NCBI GenBank assembly: GCA_029255685.2
Contig: CM055320.2
Coordinates: forward strand, 42,343,410-42,407,409
DNA: 64,000 nucleotides
Direction of reading: 5' to 3'
Origin: Silene conica
Lineage: Eukaryota > Streptophyta > Magnoliopsida > Caryophyllales > Caryophyllaceae
In this document: piece by piece, positions 36,201 to 48,400 of the stretch
Layout: each line of letters starts with the position of its first letter
How positions within the stretch are numbered: position 1 is the first letter of the stretch
Made by a program: the position numbers and the translations under genes
Notes under the pieces: generated by a model
Seen by the model: only the letters and a program-made list of their open reading frames with translations
The model's database searches: none
What the model was told of the DNA's origin: nothing

Positions 36201-36823
36201 GCCCCATTTCCAAGTCTGAGATCCACGTCACTTTTGTCTAGCTTCTCCACATTTCTTAGCCCCTGTAAATGATTACAAAGGTGAGATCCACAACCAGTAT
36301 CTAATACCCATGTTATAGAGGAGGTGAAATTAATGTCAATAACATATATTTCACTTAGAGTCTTACTCTTTGGAGTGATGATTCCATCTTTGATGTCCTC
36401 CAAATATGTGGGGCAGTTACGCCTCCAATGGCCAAACTCAAAACAATGGTGACAAATATCTGAAGGTTTAGCACCTCTCTTTTTGGTTGTAGTAGTCCCA
36501 CTAGCTACTCCCTTTATGGGTCGCTTTCCTTTCTTTATCCTTTTAAACTTCCTTCCATTCTTAATGGAAAGAGGTGTTCCACTTGTGCTCCCACTCATCT
36601 CCTCATCCCCTTTTGTCTCTAAAGACATTGAGTTCATTTGAGAGATAAGATTATCATAGTCATGATCCGTCATCACGATTGGTTTAGGCGGAGCAGAGGT
36701 GGTTACCAGACAAAGTTTTCCATTGTTGTCGATCGTAAAGCGCAATTCTCTAGTCGGATCATCTTCACAGTATTTTTGCCAGTTATCAATGGTGATAGGA
36801 ATGAGATTATTGAAAGCATCCAT
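33236..36823 (-). CDS. Copia polyprotein of E, open but lacking the Gag core
   Basis: 1195 codons without interruption. A CCHC knuckle lies at 124-137 (C124, C127, H132, C137). The protease site is WVLDTGCGS with D175. The integrase zinc finger has H312, H317, C343 and C346, and its catalytic triad is D373, D436, E472 (35 residues between the last two). Reverse transcriptase has D780 and YVDD at 865-868. RNase H (about 1030-1165) has TEAEY and CDNSGA. The product would make and integrate element cDNA in cytoplasmic particles and the nucleus. The oddity is that only 123 residues precede the knuckle (MDAFNNLIPITIDNWQKY ...), with no UBN2-type capsid region such as B and C have. This suggests an in-frame gag deletion with capsid supplied in trans. 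Confidence 0.95.
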   Translation of the reverse strand: MDAFNNLIPITIDNWQKYCEDDPTRELRFTIDNNGKLCLVTTSAPPKPIVMTDHDYDNLISQMNSMSLETKGDEEMSGSTSGTPLSIKNGRKFKRIKKGKRPIKGVASGTTTTKKRGAKPSDICHHCFEFGHWRRNCPTYLEDIKDGIITPKSKTLSEIYVIDINFTSSITWVLDTGCGSHLCNHLQGLRNVEKLDKSDVDLRLGNGAKVAASSKGTYVLHLASGYELYLKDCYYVPSLSKNIISVAMLDMEGFSFMIKNNFCEIHRNGLVIGQANSVNGIYVLNNSKYIDVHNVQTKRLKSNDPNESFIWHCRLGHINENRIKRLVSTNIIKPFDYISYGVCESCLLGKMTRSPFSGKGERASDLLGLIHTDVCGPMTITARGNYDYFITFTDDLSRYGYIYLIKYKSEAFEKFKEFQNEVENQTNRKIKALRSDRGGEYLSNEFDSHLKDCGIVSQLTPPGTPQLNGVSERRNRTLLDMVRSMMSLTDLPDSFWGFALQTAIHSLNRSPTKAANKTPYEIWKGKVPNLSFIKIWGCKAYVKNKSSDKLAPKSDKCTFVGYPLNTRAYYFYNSQENKVFVSREAVFLESDFISKRQSGRKFELEEIQDQEPQTEVEITQENIPSSSNAVVHAPVPRRSGRVSHQPERYIGVIEVGDALDVFLMENDEPSTYKGAISSPSSAFWLEAMKSEIKSMEDNQVWNLVDLPKNVKPLQCKWIFKIKNGIEGHDDVYKARLVAKGFTQIHGLHYDETFAPVAMLRSIRIMLAIAAFHDYEIWQMDVKTAFLNGHLEEEVYMVQPEGFKDPKNPNKVCKLNRSIYGLKQASRSWNHRFNHVIKENGFTRSVEEPCLYMKFSGSKVVFLILYVDDILLIGNDVTMLTSVKEWLGKHFQMKDLGNAQRILGIRIFRERSKRILALSQESYVDKILRRFNMENSKRGLVPMGSGISLSKTQSPTPDQTEHVERMKDIPYASAVGSIMYAMTCTRPDVSYALSMTSRYQANPGEKHWIAVKNILKYLRRTKDLFLVFGGEGEFSVKGYTDSSFQTDADDMKSQAGFIYMINGGAVSWRSFKEPVVADSTTEAEYIAASEAAKEAVWIRQFLEGLKVVPVAKDPITILCDNSGAIFQAKEPKSSNKSKHVLRKFHVIRDFIERKEVAVCKVGTEDNIADPLTKPLSQAKHDRHVASMGLKRMPDMY

Positions 36824-39276
36824 TTTTCAATTACTACAAGAGATGAAGGAAAAATTAACATTTATCGTTTTTGAAAACTTGTAAATGATTGACAAGTTAT
36901 TGCATCTATAAAATGACCTCTATCCAATTTTATAAATGATTCCAAGACCCAAACCCATACTATCGAAATCGTGAACCACTGGAACTCCGACCCAATGATA
37001 TGGTTTGGTGGGTTAAAATAAACCGGTTCTACCCTAGAACTCTTGGTTGATGACAAATCATTATTTACTCATCTTAGCCCGGAACACATTGACCACTGGT
37101 CCTCTACACTTCCGTTGAGTACAAACCAAATTTCAAATGCATCGGGATGCGATCCGCCCACTGGACTGAATCCACCCCATCGCCCCACTTATCCTACGTA
37201 ATGGGGTTCGTACTGCCCACTGGACTAGCACCACCCCACGAAATAGAAGCTCATGGGTTCTACTATTTGGTAAGGCTAATTCTCAATTGTTTTTGTTTAA
37301 TATAGAGGTCTTGTCAATTTATTATCTATCTCCTTTAAGCGAATTAAATCGGTGAACTCGATAATTATAATTGACACGGTCGTTTTTAACGATTTAAACT
37401 AATATGCATGTTTATGGCGATTTGGCTATGCATGCAGACATATTAAAATGCAAAAACAAAAGCAATAAAGCAATAAAATCCTAGTATGGCCTTCCTAGTA
37501 ATAGTAAAAACTAATTAACTATTACAAATTCGGAAACCAACTCCTTGGTCCCTTGAACTTCATTGGCACGCCATCCAAGAAAACACCGTCTTGTCGGAAC
37601 TCCTTTCCGTATGGCACCGTCTTTTGGATCTCCGGGATTACAATAAAACAATACAACTATTCTATTGTAAAACTGAAAATTTAAATTAAATTACAAACCC
37701 GTGATACGAGATCACATAAATTACAACCGAATCAATATTCCCTTTCATTACGGGTAATATTGATTAAAACTAAGGCCATACTAAGAAAAATTACATAATT
37801 CCAAATTATTTAAATAACATTCAAAATATGACACTCATATTAAATAATTGCAATAAATAAAATATGTATGCACATGCTCAAATTTAATGCCAAATCGCCT
37901 TATGGGAGCAAATATCTCATATTTGTTTACGGTTTTTACGGATATGCGCGATTTTAACTATTAAAATCATCCAAAATTACATAAATCTCATTTATGTCCA
38001 AGTTAATCATCCTAACTTACTTTAGGAATCAATGTTTAGTCTCTACTAATATTTGATCATGATCTAACTTGATTTTGCATTATTGTTCATAAATTACTTG
38101 TATTTTCGGGAAAAATAAACAAAATGTGGCCAAATGAGTCAATAAAATTCGAAATTTAAAATTCAAAAATTTTAAACTTTCTGGAAATTTTTCTAAAATT
38201 TCAGAAATTATTAAAATGATCTTTTGCAATTATTTATGGCTTATATCATAAATAAATCGTATAATAAGCCGTTTTCATGGTTAAAATCCGATTTAAATCA
38301 TAAAAACTTGAAATAAATTGCCATAAATTTTTAGTCATCCTAAAATACATATTAGAATCTGAAAGTGACCAAAAATTACAGACCATACTCGAAATTTTAT
38401 TTTCCGACTCATAAATTACGATTATTAGCTAATTAACTCATTAAAATTAATAATCATAAAAACAGAAACCTTTTGATATCTAACTTTTAGATCTGATGTT
38501 CCTATCATATAAGACATCTATGGGTAAAATTTCATGCCATAATATTAAGATTAACTATTTTTAACACAATAAGTCACTATTTATCCGATTTTAACCATTA
38601 AAATCATAAATCATGCATCACTTGAGAATAAATTCCCAAAACTTACATACAAACTGTAAATATTGCATGTGACATTGTGTAAAGTTTTTATGGCAAAATT
38701 CCAACTATAACTATTAAAGTCGAATTTAAGTCATTATTAATCCGATTTTTACTATAAAAATCATTAATCATGCAAAATAATTCCAATAATTTCGAAAATT
38801 CATACAGGAACTTTATATATTGCATGTGACTTCTCATAAAATTTTTAAGGTCAAATTCGAAATATAACCATATATACCCATTTTTACTCATATTATGACT
38901 ATTTATCTCATAAAATTCATAATCCATGCATATTAACTCCATTTCTTACGAAAAATCATATACAATATATTAAATATGCATGTGAGAACATATCAAAAAA
39001 TCTCGGCCAGAAACTATTTTTAGCTATTTTTCCCATTAATTGTTGTTTAAAACCGATTTAGACTACAAAATATACAAATAAATATAAAAATGAACAATAA
39101 AAATCCATAAAATTATTTTTATGTCCTAAAACCATTTTAGAAACAGAAACTTTAACATGCAAAATTATTTTGTGATTTATCATAATAAATCACAATTATT
39201 TCGAAATTTTCGAAATATATGTTAAACCGATTTTAACATAAAACATGAATCCGATCATGCATGCAACAACCGTAAT
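36824..39276 (-). other. E untranslated leader
   Basis: 2.45 kb, AT-rich, collinear with B's leader. Near 37545-37635 it carries the shared GC-richer block. About 157-base tandem repeats occupy 38490-39030. No missing Gag core is encoded here in any frame that I could see. Confidence 0.75.
38490..39030 (-). repeat. Tandem ~157-bp leader repeats in E
   Basis: Anchors ATGTGAC or ATGTGAG at 38667, 38824 and 38980, with a weaker copy near 38510. Each is followed by AAATTTTTATGG- or AAAATTTC-like stretches and AAAATCAT ... CATGCA. It is the same period and order as in B. Confidence 0.7.
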
Positions 39277-39288
39277 GCTCTGATACCA
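39277..39288 (-). other. E primer-binding site
   Basis: The plus strand reads GCTCTGATACCA, giving TGGTATCAGAGC on the minus strand, two bases from the 5' LTR. Confidence 0.92.
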
Positions 39289-39290
39289 AT

Positions 39291-40556
39291 TGTTGGAAAC
39301 TAAGTTCCACATTTTATACTCATATCTAATGTGAGTTTTACTTCTTTAAGTTTAGTCATAAAAACTTAAATAGATCTTATGCATGCAAGATGATATCATA
39401 AAATGAGATAGTCCTTACATTGGTTTTAGAAGGTTTATACTCAATAATCACCTATTATATGAGTCTTCAAACCACCGAAATACCCTTAAACGATCTAAGA
39501 AAAATCGTCTCCAAAAGATGCGTATCAAGGACCCGATCTCAAACTAATACTAATTTTGTTACTAGAAAATTAGTATAAGTATACTAGAAATAATAACAAT
39601 AATATTACTCTTAATATTATTAGTATGAAATGATTTTAATACTAGAGTTATTAATCTCTAGTATCCATATTGAGAATTGGATGTTGTAAGAGTAAGGACT
39701 AAGTTAAAACATCCACTACTTATGCATGAAGAGTGTTGTGTATAAATAGGAAGCAAGATAACCTTGCTTGTTGGAGCAAGATGGCCGGCCATCTCAAGCA
39801 ACCCTAAGCCAATGCATGGCCTTCTATTACTTACACAAAGCACACAATATGCCTTACATTATCTTACACATTCTTACACACCTAAACATAGGTTTAGTGT
39901 ATAATACACACAATCATATTGTGTGTCTAATGTCACGGCTGAAATGTGGGTTATAAAGGACCCATTTTATTTTTGTCAATTGTGTTAATTTGTAACATAT
40001 CACATATGTCTCATAACACATGACCTAATTTGTTAATTATGCAATTTTACCCTTTTAAAATTCATAATTCACAATTTTATAACATTTAAATAACACCATC
40101 AGTAATTCGAAATTACTACTTCATAAAAATGTAATATCATAATTTTAATTACAACTCTTTGTAATTTTATGATCAACCGTGTTTATTCTCAACTTAATCG
40201 TTTCCTAAAACGAATAAATAAAATCATGTAATAAAACTATTTTATTACCTTTTATTATAACCCCTTTATAACAATATTTGTAATGAAAATCATTTCAATT
40301 TCTAGTTATTAATTAACTTGTATCCAATACAATTTTAATTAATTATTCCATTGAGACGGAATTCCCTAAAGATATGACCTTAAGGGATCAACTAATCACC
40401 ACCATCATATGACGATAATGTCAAACTCTAGACAGCCAATCATTATCGATAAATGTTGATCAGTTGACTTTAAAAGAGTAACACTCCCAGTTGTGTTTCA
40501 TTCAAATGAGTTTTAAATACGTCAACACACTATTGTCGAGGACACTTCCTCCAACA
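39291..40556 (-). repeat. E 5' LTR (1266 bp)
   Basis: Appears identical to 31175-32440, at a constant offset of 8116. Promoter LTR for the minus-strand ORF. Confidence 0.95.
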
Positions 40557-40561
40557 GTTAT

Positions 40562-42849
40562 TTCACTACTTGTCTTAGTAATCCATGTCTCGTGATATGC
40601 GGAATGTGTTGCCCCAAGCCATGAATGTCATATAGTTTTGTGTCAGATAAATCATACTTAAAAATTTCATGCCAGTTTTATGTCTATTTATACACACTTA
40701 ATTTAGTTATAAGGTTAATATCCAATAAGTGGCGCCTTAATGATTTCTAGTCTACATTTACGTACCTTAATAAGTTATGATGTTATGATGGTAAGGACTA
40801 ATTCATTTATTTATACATATATATAACTATCGAGTTATTTAGTTGATACTAATTTTCAGATTCGCAATCTTTACCGTTTTCTAGATGGCAATTACAGTTT
40901 AAAATAATGAGTAAATGCTAATATGGTACAATGTGATTTCTATGCTTCAAAAGATATGTCAACATATTTTAGATAAAGGATGGTTGTGCTAAAGTTGATA
41001 ATGTGAAGTAATTTGAAATTTTAATTGAGTCAAAATTGTAATAATATCCAGAAAGTTACCTTGAGTGTACGTGCTGCCATTTAAAATGTGTTCCATATCA
41101 TCTGGATGTGAAAATTTGATGTATGATAAGTTTCAGAGTTAGCTTTCCAATGCTTTTGGTTTCATGTTAATACGAATTATATTTTGAGAGAAATAAATAT
41201 TTTAGTCGACAGTGGTCAAATTGTTACTGCACAATTCCGTTTTGACACATGTTTTTTTTTTTTTTGGAATTATTTAAAACGTACTTATTGTTTATGCATA
41301 ATTCCAACTCCACTGTTAGAATATTCATTTACGTTTCCAAAATGATAAGCCACGTAAAATCTTAACAAGTTGTTATTTAATAGCAATTTTTGCAAGTTGC
41401 CCCAAGTTTCTGTCTAATTGCTGTAAAGTTTCTGTTCAGACCAACTGAGTTGTAAAATTTGTTCTAAATAATTCCCTGAAGATTTGAGTTTGATTCTTTT
41501 CCTATAATTAGTTGATTCATTATATTTTAAAAAAAAAAAAAAAAAAAACAAAAAAAAACTATAATATCTTACAAAATGGCTAAGCGGTTATTTATTTATG
41601 AATTTTTTTTTAAAAGTTGCAGCATGATGTGTTATTGTTGAAAATGTAAGTTATGAAAGTTTTAAATAAAAAGGTTTAATCAAATATGAATTATGTAATG
41701 TGACCATGTAATGTTCTGATATGGCATTCGTGGCGTGAGTAGTAGACCTATGAAATGAATATAAAGTTTATTATATGATAATATAATCTCGTTGTTACGA
41801 TAATGTGAATGAATTTCATGATCTTATATGACTGTTATTTACAAAAGTAGAAACGAAATATACAAGCCTATGTATGACAAGGTGATGTAGGAATTATTTT
41901 ACAATACTTCGTGTGATTACCATGTTTGTAAAGGACTGGATACGTGCCTTTGTATGCTTATACCTCCTGTTTATTTATAACTACTAGTTGTTGACTTTGA
42001 ACAATTCTTGTATAAAGGGATTAGCAATAGGTATATCTATGTATGTCTATTTACGTGTTACCACAATTATTTTATTACAGAAGTAGTACAAGTTATGCAA
42101 TCTGGTAAAAGTTCGGAATTTTATACTGGTAAATGGATGTTGTCACTTGTCTTGCGACCACGTGAATATTTATATGGTAATTTAGGTTGTGCTCAGATGT
42201 TCACAGGTTGTATGATTTCGGTGACTTAATGCCTTTAGCGAGTATAGGTGTTTTATAAGCCATGATTGCTACTTAGATGTGCTGTGATGAGAAATGAGTA
42301 TGTTGTGCTTAATTATCTTCTAGCGTGTCGCTTTATTTTTACATGTTGTGATGATTGGTGTTAGTGATATATAGATGTGATGAGGTTACGGGACGTAACC
42401 ATGTTTAAGGAGGATAGGATTGAAAAATCTCGAAAGTTTGGCTATTAATTATTACATGAGTTGATCAGTAGTTTTATACATGGGAGTATTGCATAGTGTT
42501 GTACCTTTTGAGTTGGTGCAATGTTGCGAGTTGTGTATGTATATATTTTTGTATTTACTTCATAGCCTGCTTCTTGTATGGAGGATAGAGTGTAACAGAA
42601 TGTCTTCATAGAAGATTTAGGGAGTCAATGCAGAAAAGAGGAGGAGTGTCTTGTTTGGTTGTGTGGTAAAGATCGTGTTTTGACAACTGCTAAACTTCGG
42701 GACGAAGTTTGGTTTAACGGAGGTGGAATGTAACACATGCCATTGCCAAGGGTAGGGACCAACTGAATTGAAGGCGTCAGTTGATTTTGGTTTCGTGATG
42801 GGTAGCGTGGTGAACTTCGGGGACGAAGTTCTTTTTAAGGAGGGAAGAC
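40562..42849 (+). other. D internal remainder, non-coding
   Basis: AT-rich DNA without gag, protease, reverse transcriptase or integrase motifs. A poly-A stretch lies at about 41529-41558. The end is gypsy-like: CTTCGGGACGAAGTTT at about 42696, then ACTTCGGGGACGAAGTTC at about 42813 and a purine tract (AAGGAGGGAAGA) just before the 3' LTR. Confidence 0.75.
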
Positions 42850-43536
42850 TGTAATACCTCGTATGTTAGCCTTGGTAAACGACAGTCAAACCATATTTTA
42901 TATTCTTATTTCAAAAGGGATGTTTATAAAATATTTTACGTAAAATGTTATTGTTTTATAAATCGTATTTCTACGATTATTTCGTATTTCATAATTATTT
43001 GATAATTGATGATTATTTCATAAAATGGTGTTTTATTCGTATTTCTATAATTTTAATAATATATTTATAATTAAATATATTTCTTATTTTATATTTATTT
43101 CTCGTCTATACTTAATTTCTATTTCTATTTATTTTATTTTTATTTTAAGTCGTAATTGTATTTAAATTCTATTTTTATATATTCTTATATAATTGTTAAT
43201 ACTTTAATGTTAGTAATACTAATTAATTTAATTACATAATACTAATATATTAATATTAGTAATACTAATTAATACAAATGCCATGATAAGAATTAAACCC
43301 TAAAACGTGCACATCCATCTACCCCTCTAAACCCTAAAACGTTCAACCCCCACCCCTTGGCATCTATGTATCACCTCGGCCTCTGCGTACACAACCCATC
43401 AACCTCGTTCCTCGTCGATTATTCCAAGGCAAACAACCCAGTTTCATCGTCTTCTACCTCGGTAAGTTCATGCTCCGTTTACTTCAGATATTATTATATG
43501 CCAAGGGTCGTGTCTTGGGGTCTGGGCTATAGGGAG

Positions 43537-44541
43537 TGTAGGGAATAAAGCATGTATTCGCCCCAAACTTGCAGGATTATAATGAAACATACAATTGTGA
43601 TTATAGTCATAAGTTAATTAGAAGCATGAAAAAGAAATCAACCTTTGGTCCTTTGTGCTTATGGCCTAAGAACAGGAATTAAAGTAAATTCCCTCCTGTA
43701 ACTTGCACCCAAGACTTGATTGAGATGATGCCGCGTGTGCTAGAAAATACTCTCCAATTGCCTTGCAATATGGGGAGAGCCATTTGAGGTTTTAGATGTG
43801 AGATCTGAGTTTTGGGAAAAAGATGTTCTCAAAACCCTAATTATTCTTGAGATCTCTTTTTAATCAGTAAAACAATCAGTAGTCTCACAAAAGGAGAACT
43901 TCTCTCCTTTTGTAATACTTGGCCGGCCGAGATTGGTCTTGGGTAGGAGTGGGCTTTCCACTCTTACCTTATTCCAATGCATGATTCGACCCATTTTGCT
44001 AAAATATAATTTGCGGGTATTTACTATAAATCGCACACATGTTATCAGATATTAATACAGTCGATATATTAATAATGGTCTGATAAAATACGATATTGTA
44101 TAATTGGCCGAATTAATATAACTGTTTATATTAATACGCAAATTCAATATTTAATTAAAAATAACTCCTTGTATTTAATTTTACGAATTAATCATGTAAT
44201 CCGCATTAGCTAAAATTATTTAATCCGTATTAAATAATAATCTCAACATCTCATTGACTAATTTAATAGTCAATACCTCTGACTAACTGTTTAGTCTTAT
44301 CCGGCATAAATGTGACTGTATTTTCATACCTTCACATCTCTCAAACGTGTCCTATAGGTGTGACGTATAGGGACCAGTTGATCACCGCCATCCGTATGAC
44401 AATAACGTCAAACTTATCTAGCAAGCCAACCGTTATTGATAAACGTGGATCAACTGATAATAATACAAAAGTATGCCCTTGTGATCCTTTAAGAGATTTA
44501 GTAAGTCATTGTACTAACTGTCAAGGACACCAACCCCAACA
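43537..44541 (-). repeat. C 3' LTR (1005 bp)
   Basis: TGTAGGGAATAAAGC ... ACCCCAACA, next to the polypurine tract (plus strand ATCTCCCACTTGT). The open frame 44312-44776 crosses the LTR edge and is not a gene. Confidence 0.93.
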
Positions 44542-45404
44542 ATCTCCCACTTGTCCGTACAAGGGTATGTGCAATGACGTTATCACACTACATGTGGAGG
44601 ACACAAGTCTCCAACAAAATCCCACTTGTCCGTACAAGTGTAGGTGCGATAACCGAATCTCATATCCTTTTAAAAGTTCTCCCACTCAATGTAAGACAAT
44701 TTGCAAATCCGCATTCGCAAAGGTCGTATCCCACAAGCGATCTGTATCAAGAGTGGTTTCCCCGACTAGAGAGTAACTTAACTGATAAAACGAATCTGTA
44801 TTCGAGCATGGCCATGCATTTCAGTTACTACTCCTCGAGTGGCCCTGAGAAATGATAAAATCCTGATAAGGGTTTTGATATTTCCTTCAACTCGAATCCT
44901 GCCGATATCGCGCAACATGAAATAACCCAGAAAAAATCCTCTTGGCCCCTGTTACGGTGACCGTGGGAAAGAAACCAAAGTTACCCAAAATCTGCCTTAA
45001 TCTCAAGAAACAGTTGAAAGTCAAAAGACTCGACTCTAAGGAACACTATGGAGGTCCTATCCACGACCCGACACCCAATGTTATAAAACATTTAGGACTC
45101 CATAACGTTGTCACGGGGTGTCGTACGAGATATCCGTATAACTCGCCTTTGTGATTGGTCAGTCAGCCGCGTGACTTATGGCTCGTTGAACCCACCATCA
45201 ACCAACGTCACAAAATGATTACCTGAGTTATCAGCTCAAGTGGGTAATCAAGGACCAAAACGATGTAATGTTAATCAGTTCACTTTGTGGTGTTCAAAAT
45301 TGGCATACAATTCCACATGAAAAACAAAACATTTTATATCATGACAATAAGGTTGAATAGAGTACACGAGAAAATGAATTATTACATGAATTCATCAAAG
45401 AGTA
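44542..45404 (-). other. C 3' untranslated region
   Basis: Between the polyprotein's original stop and the 3' LTR. It contains the purine tract and repeats of CTCCCACTTGTCCGTACAAG at about 44546 and 44621. No gene. Confidence 0.65.
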
Positions 45405-48400
45405 CTACAACTTAGGAACACATCCAATTCCCATGGAATGAATGTGCCCTTCATGCTTATCACGTGGTAATGCTTTTGTGAGAGGATCAGCTATGTTGTC
45501 ATCCGTAGCGATCTTTTCAATAAAAATCTCCTTTTGCTCCACGTAATCTCTGATTAGATGAGCTTTCCGTTGTACATGCCTAGCCTTGCTGCTAGACTTA
45601 TGCTCCTTAGCTTGGAAGATGCACCGCTATTGTCACAATAGACGGTGATTGGGTCATTCGAACTAGGCACTACTGATAGTCCTTGTAAGAATTGACGCAT
45701 CCATATTGCTTCCTTAGCTGCTTCCGAGGCGGCATAGTACTCGGACTCAGTCGTAGAATCTGCTGTAACACTCTGTTTAGAACTTTTCCAGCTGACAGCA
45801 GCGCCATTAAGAGTAAAAACGAATCCAGACTGAGATTTCGAGTCATCTCGATCCGTTTGGAAGCTAGCATCTGCGTAACCCGTGGCGCAGAGCGTCGAGT
45901 CGCCTCCGTAAGTCAATCCCCAATCTTTAGTCCTCCGTAAGTACTTAAGAATGTTTTTCACGGCCATCCAGTGTTGTTCACCTGGATGAGCTTGGAATCG
46001 ACTTGTCATACTCAATGCATATGCAACGTCAGGACGTGTGCATATCATGGCATACATGATCGATCCTATTGCCGAGGCATAAGGAATCCGACTCATGCGC
46101 TCTTTCTCTTCCAATGACTTAGCTTCTTGAGTCTTGCTCAAGTGAAGCCCAGGAGTCATAGGGAGGAACCCCTTCTTGGAGTTCGTCATGCTGAATCTCT
46201 CTAGAATCTTATCTATATAAGACTCCTGACTGAGAGACAACATCCGTGGTGATCTATCCCTGTATATACGGATGCCCAAAATTCTTTGTGCCTCTCCCAG
46301 ATCTTTCATCTGGAAATGGTTTTTCAACCATGCTTTAACCGAAGATAGGAGAGGTATGTCATTCCCAATCAAGAGTATGTCATCGACATACAGTACTAGG
46401 AATACAATCTTGCTCCCACTCGACTTGATATAGAGACATGGTTCCTCGACTGATCGAATGAACCCGTTCTCTTTTATCACTTGGTCGAAGCGATGATTCC
46501 AACTCCGCGATGCTTGCTTAAGTCCATAGATGGAACGCTTAAGCTTGCAAACTTTCTTAGGATGTGCTGGATCGATAAAACCCTCGGGTTGTACCATGTA
46601 CAACTCTTCCTCCAAATAACCGTTTAAGAAGGCGGTTTTAACGTCCATTTGCCATATTTCATAATCATGAAATGCGGCGATCGCTAAGATAATCCGAATG
46701 GAACGTAGCATGACTACGGGTGCAAAGATCTCATCGTAGTGCAAGCCTGGCACTTGGGTGAAACCTTTAGCAACTAGTCTTGCCTTATGGATATCTTGTT
46801 TACCTTCCACGGCATGCTTTATTTTGTAAAGCCATTTGCATTGAAGGGGACGTACCTTTGCAGGTAGGTCCACAAGATCCCACACGTTGTTCTCATACAT
46901 GGAGTCCATCTCGGATTGCATGGCTTCTAGCCATAGCTTTGAGTCAGAACTGGTCATGGCACCTTTATAGGTTGAGGGTTCATTACCCTCTAGGAGTAAG
47001 ACGTCATCCATATCATGTTCCTCGACCATACCAATGTATCTGTCCGGAGGAATGGAGACTCTTCCCGATCTCCTAGGTTCCTCAGGAATATCTACCGCAG
47101 CCTCGGTTGAAGGAACTGTTTCCTCCAATGGTTGCTCGGTAGTTGGTTCTTGAACCTCCGATAAATCGAAGGTTCTATTACTCGACTTGTTCTCGAGAAA
47201 TTCTTTCTCTAGGAACGTCGCACTAGCCGCAACAAAAACACGTTGTTCGGTTGGCGAGTAGAAGTAATTACCAAAAGTTCCCTTTGGATAGCCTATAAAG
47301 TATATCTTGACCGATCGCGGGCCGAGCTTATCCTCGTGTCTCCACTTGACATAAGCCTCGCAGCCCCAAACCCGAATAAAGGACAAGTTAGGGACCGTTC
47401 CCTTCCATAATTCGTATGGAGACTTGTCAACAGCTTTAGACGGACTTCGGTTAAGAATTAGAGCGGCCAACAAAAGAGCATAGCCCCACAATGAATCAGG
47501 CACAACGGTGTGACTCATCATGGATCGAACCATATCAAGTAAAGTTCGATTTCTCCGTTCGGATACACCATTTAATTGAGGTGTTCCAGGTGGAGTCAAC
47601 TGTAGCACGATGCCACAGTCTTTAAGGTGTTGATCAAACTCGTGTGAAAGATATTCACCACCACGATCAGAACGTAGTGCTTTAATCTTTCTTCCCAGTT
47701 GGTTCTGCACCCGATTCTGGTATTCTTTGAACTTGTCAAAGGATTCACTTTTGTGCTTCATTAAGTAGACATAGCCATATCTACTCAAATAATCCGTGAA
47801 AGTGATGAAAAACCTATAGCCTTCTCGTGCGTTGATCGACATAGGGCCACATACGTCCGTATGTATGAGTCCTAATAGGTCGGCAGCGCGCATTCCAACA
47901 CCTTTGAAGGAAATACGAGTCATCTTACCGATGAGACATGATTCACACGTGCCATATGATTTGAAATCAAAGGGCGAGATAGCTCCATTCTGTATGAGCT
48001 GTTTCACGCGTTTCTCATTTATGTGTCCCATACGACAATGCCATAGGTAAGTTTGATCTTTGTCACCTACCTTTAATTTCTTATTATTCACATGTAATAT
48101 TTCGGTGGTTTGATCTAAAACATAAATTCCATTCATGGAAACTGCCTTGCCATAAATCATATTGTGTAAGGAGAAAATACAGCTATTATTCTCTATTACA
48201 AATGAAAAACCGAGTTTGTCAAGCGCAGAAACTGAAATAATGTTTTTGGACAAACAAGGAACATAATAACAGTTATATAAAGATAACTCGAATCCACTTG
48301 GAAGCTGGATCACATATGTTCCCCTCGATATTGCAGCAACACGTGCTCCATTCCCGACACGCAGGTCAACCTCACCCTTGATTAGGGGTTCTTGGTTTCG

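Larger units (their letters stand above)
31175..40556 (-). mobile_element. Element E: complete, very young copia retrotransposon
   Basis: 9382 bases flanked by GTTAT (31170-31174 and 40557-40561). Both LTRs are 1266 bases and I found no difference between them by eye, so insertion was recent. It has a primer site, polypurine tract and one uninterrupted ORF with protease, integrase, reverse transcriptase and RNase H. The ORF lacks the usual Gag core. E is the best candidate in this window for recent activity. Confidence 0.95.

Noticed and set aside
44312..44776. Open frame of 154 codons, with related frames at 51877 and 62755
   Set aside because: It lies across the LTR edge of the A/C/F copia family and recurs wherever that LTR occurs; it has no domain and ends differently in each copy.
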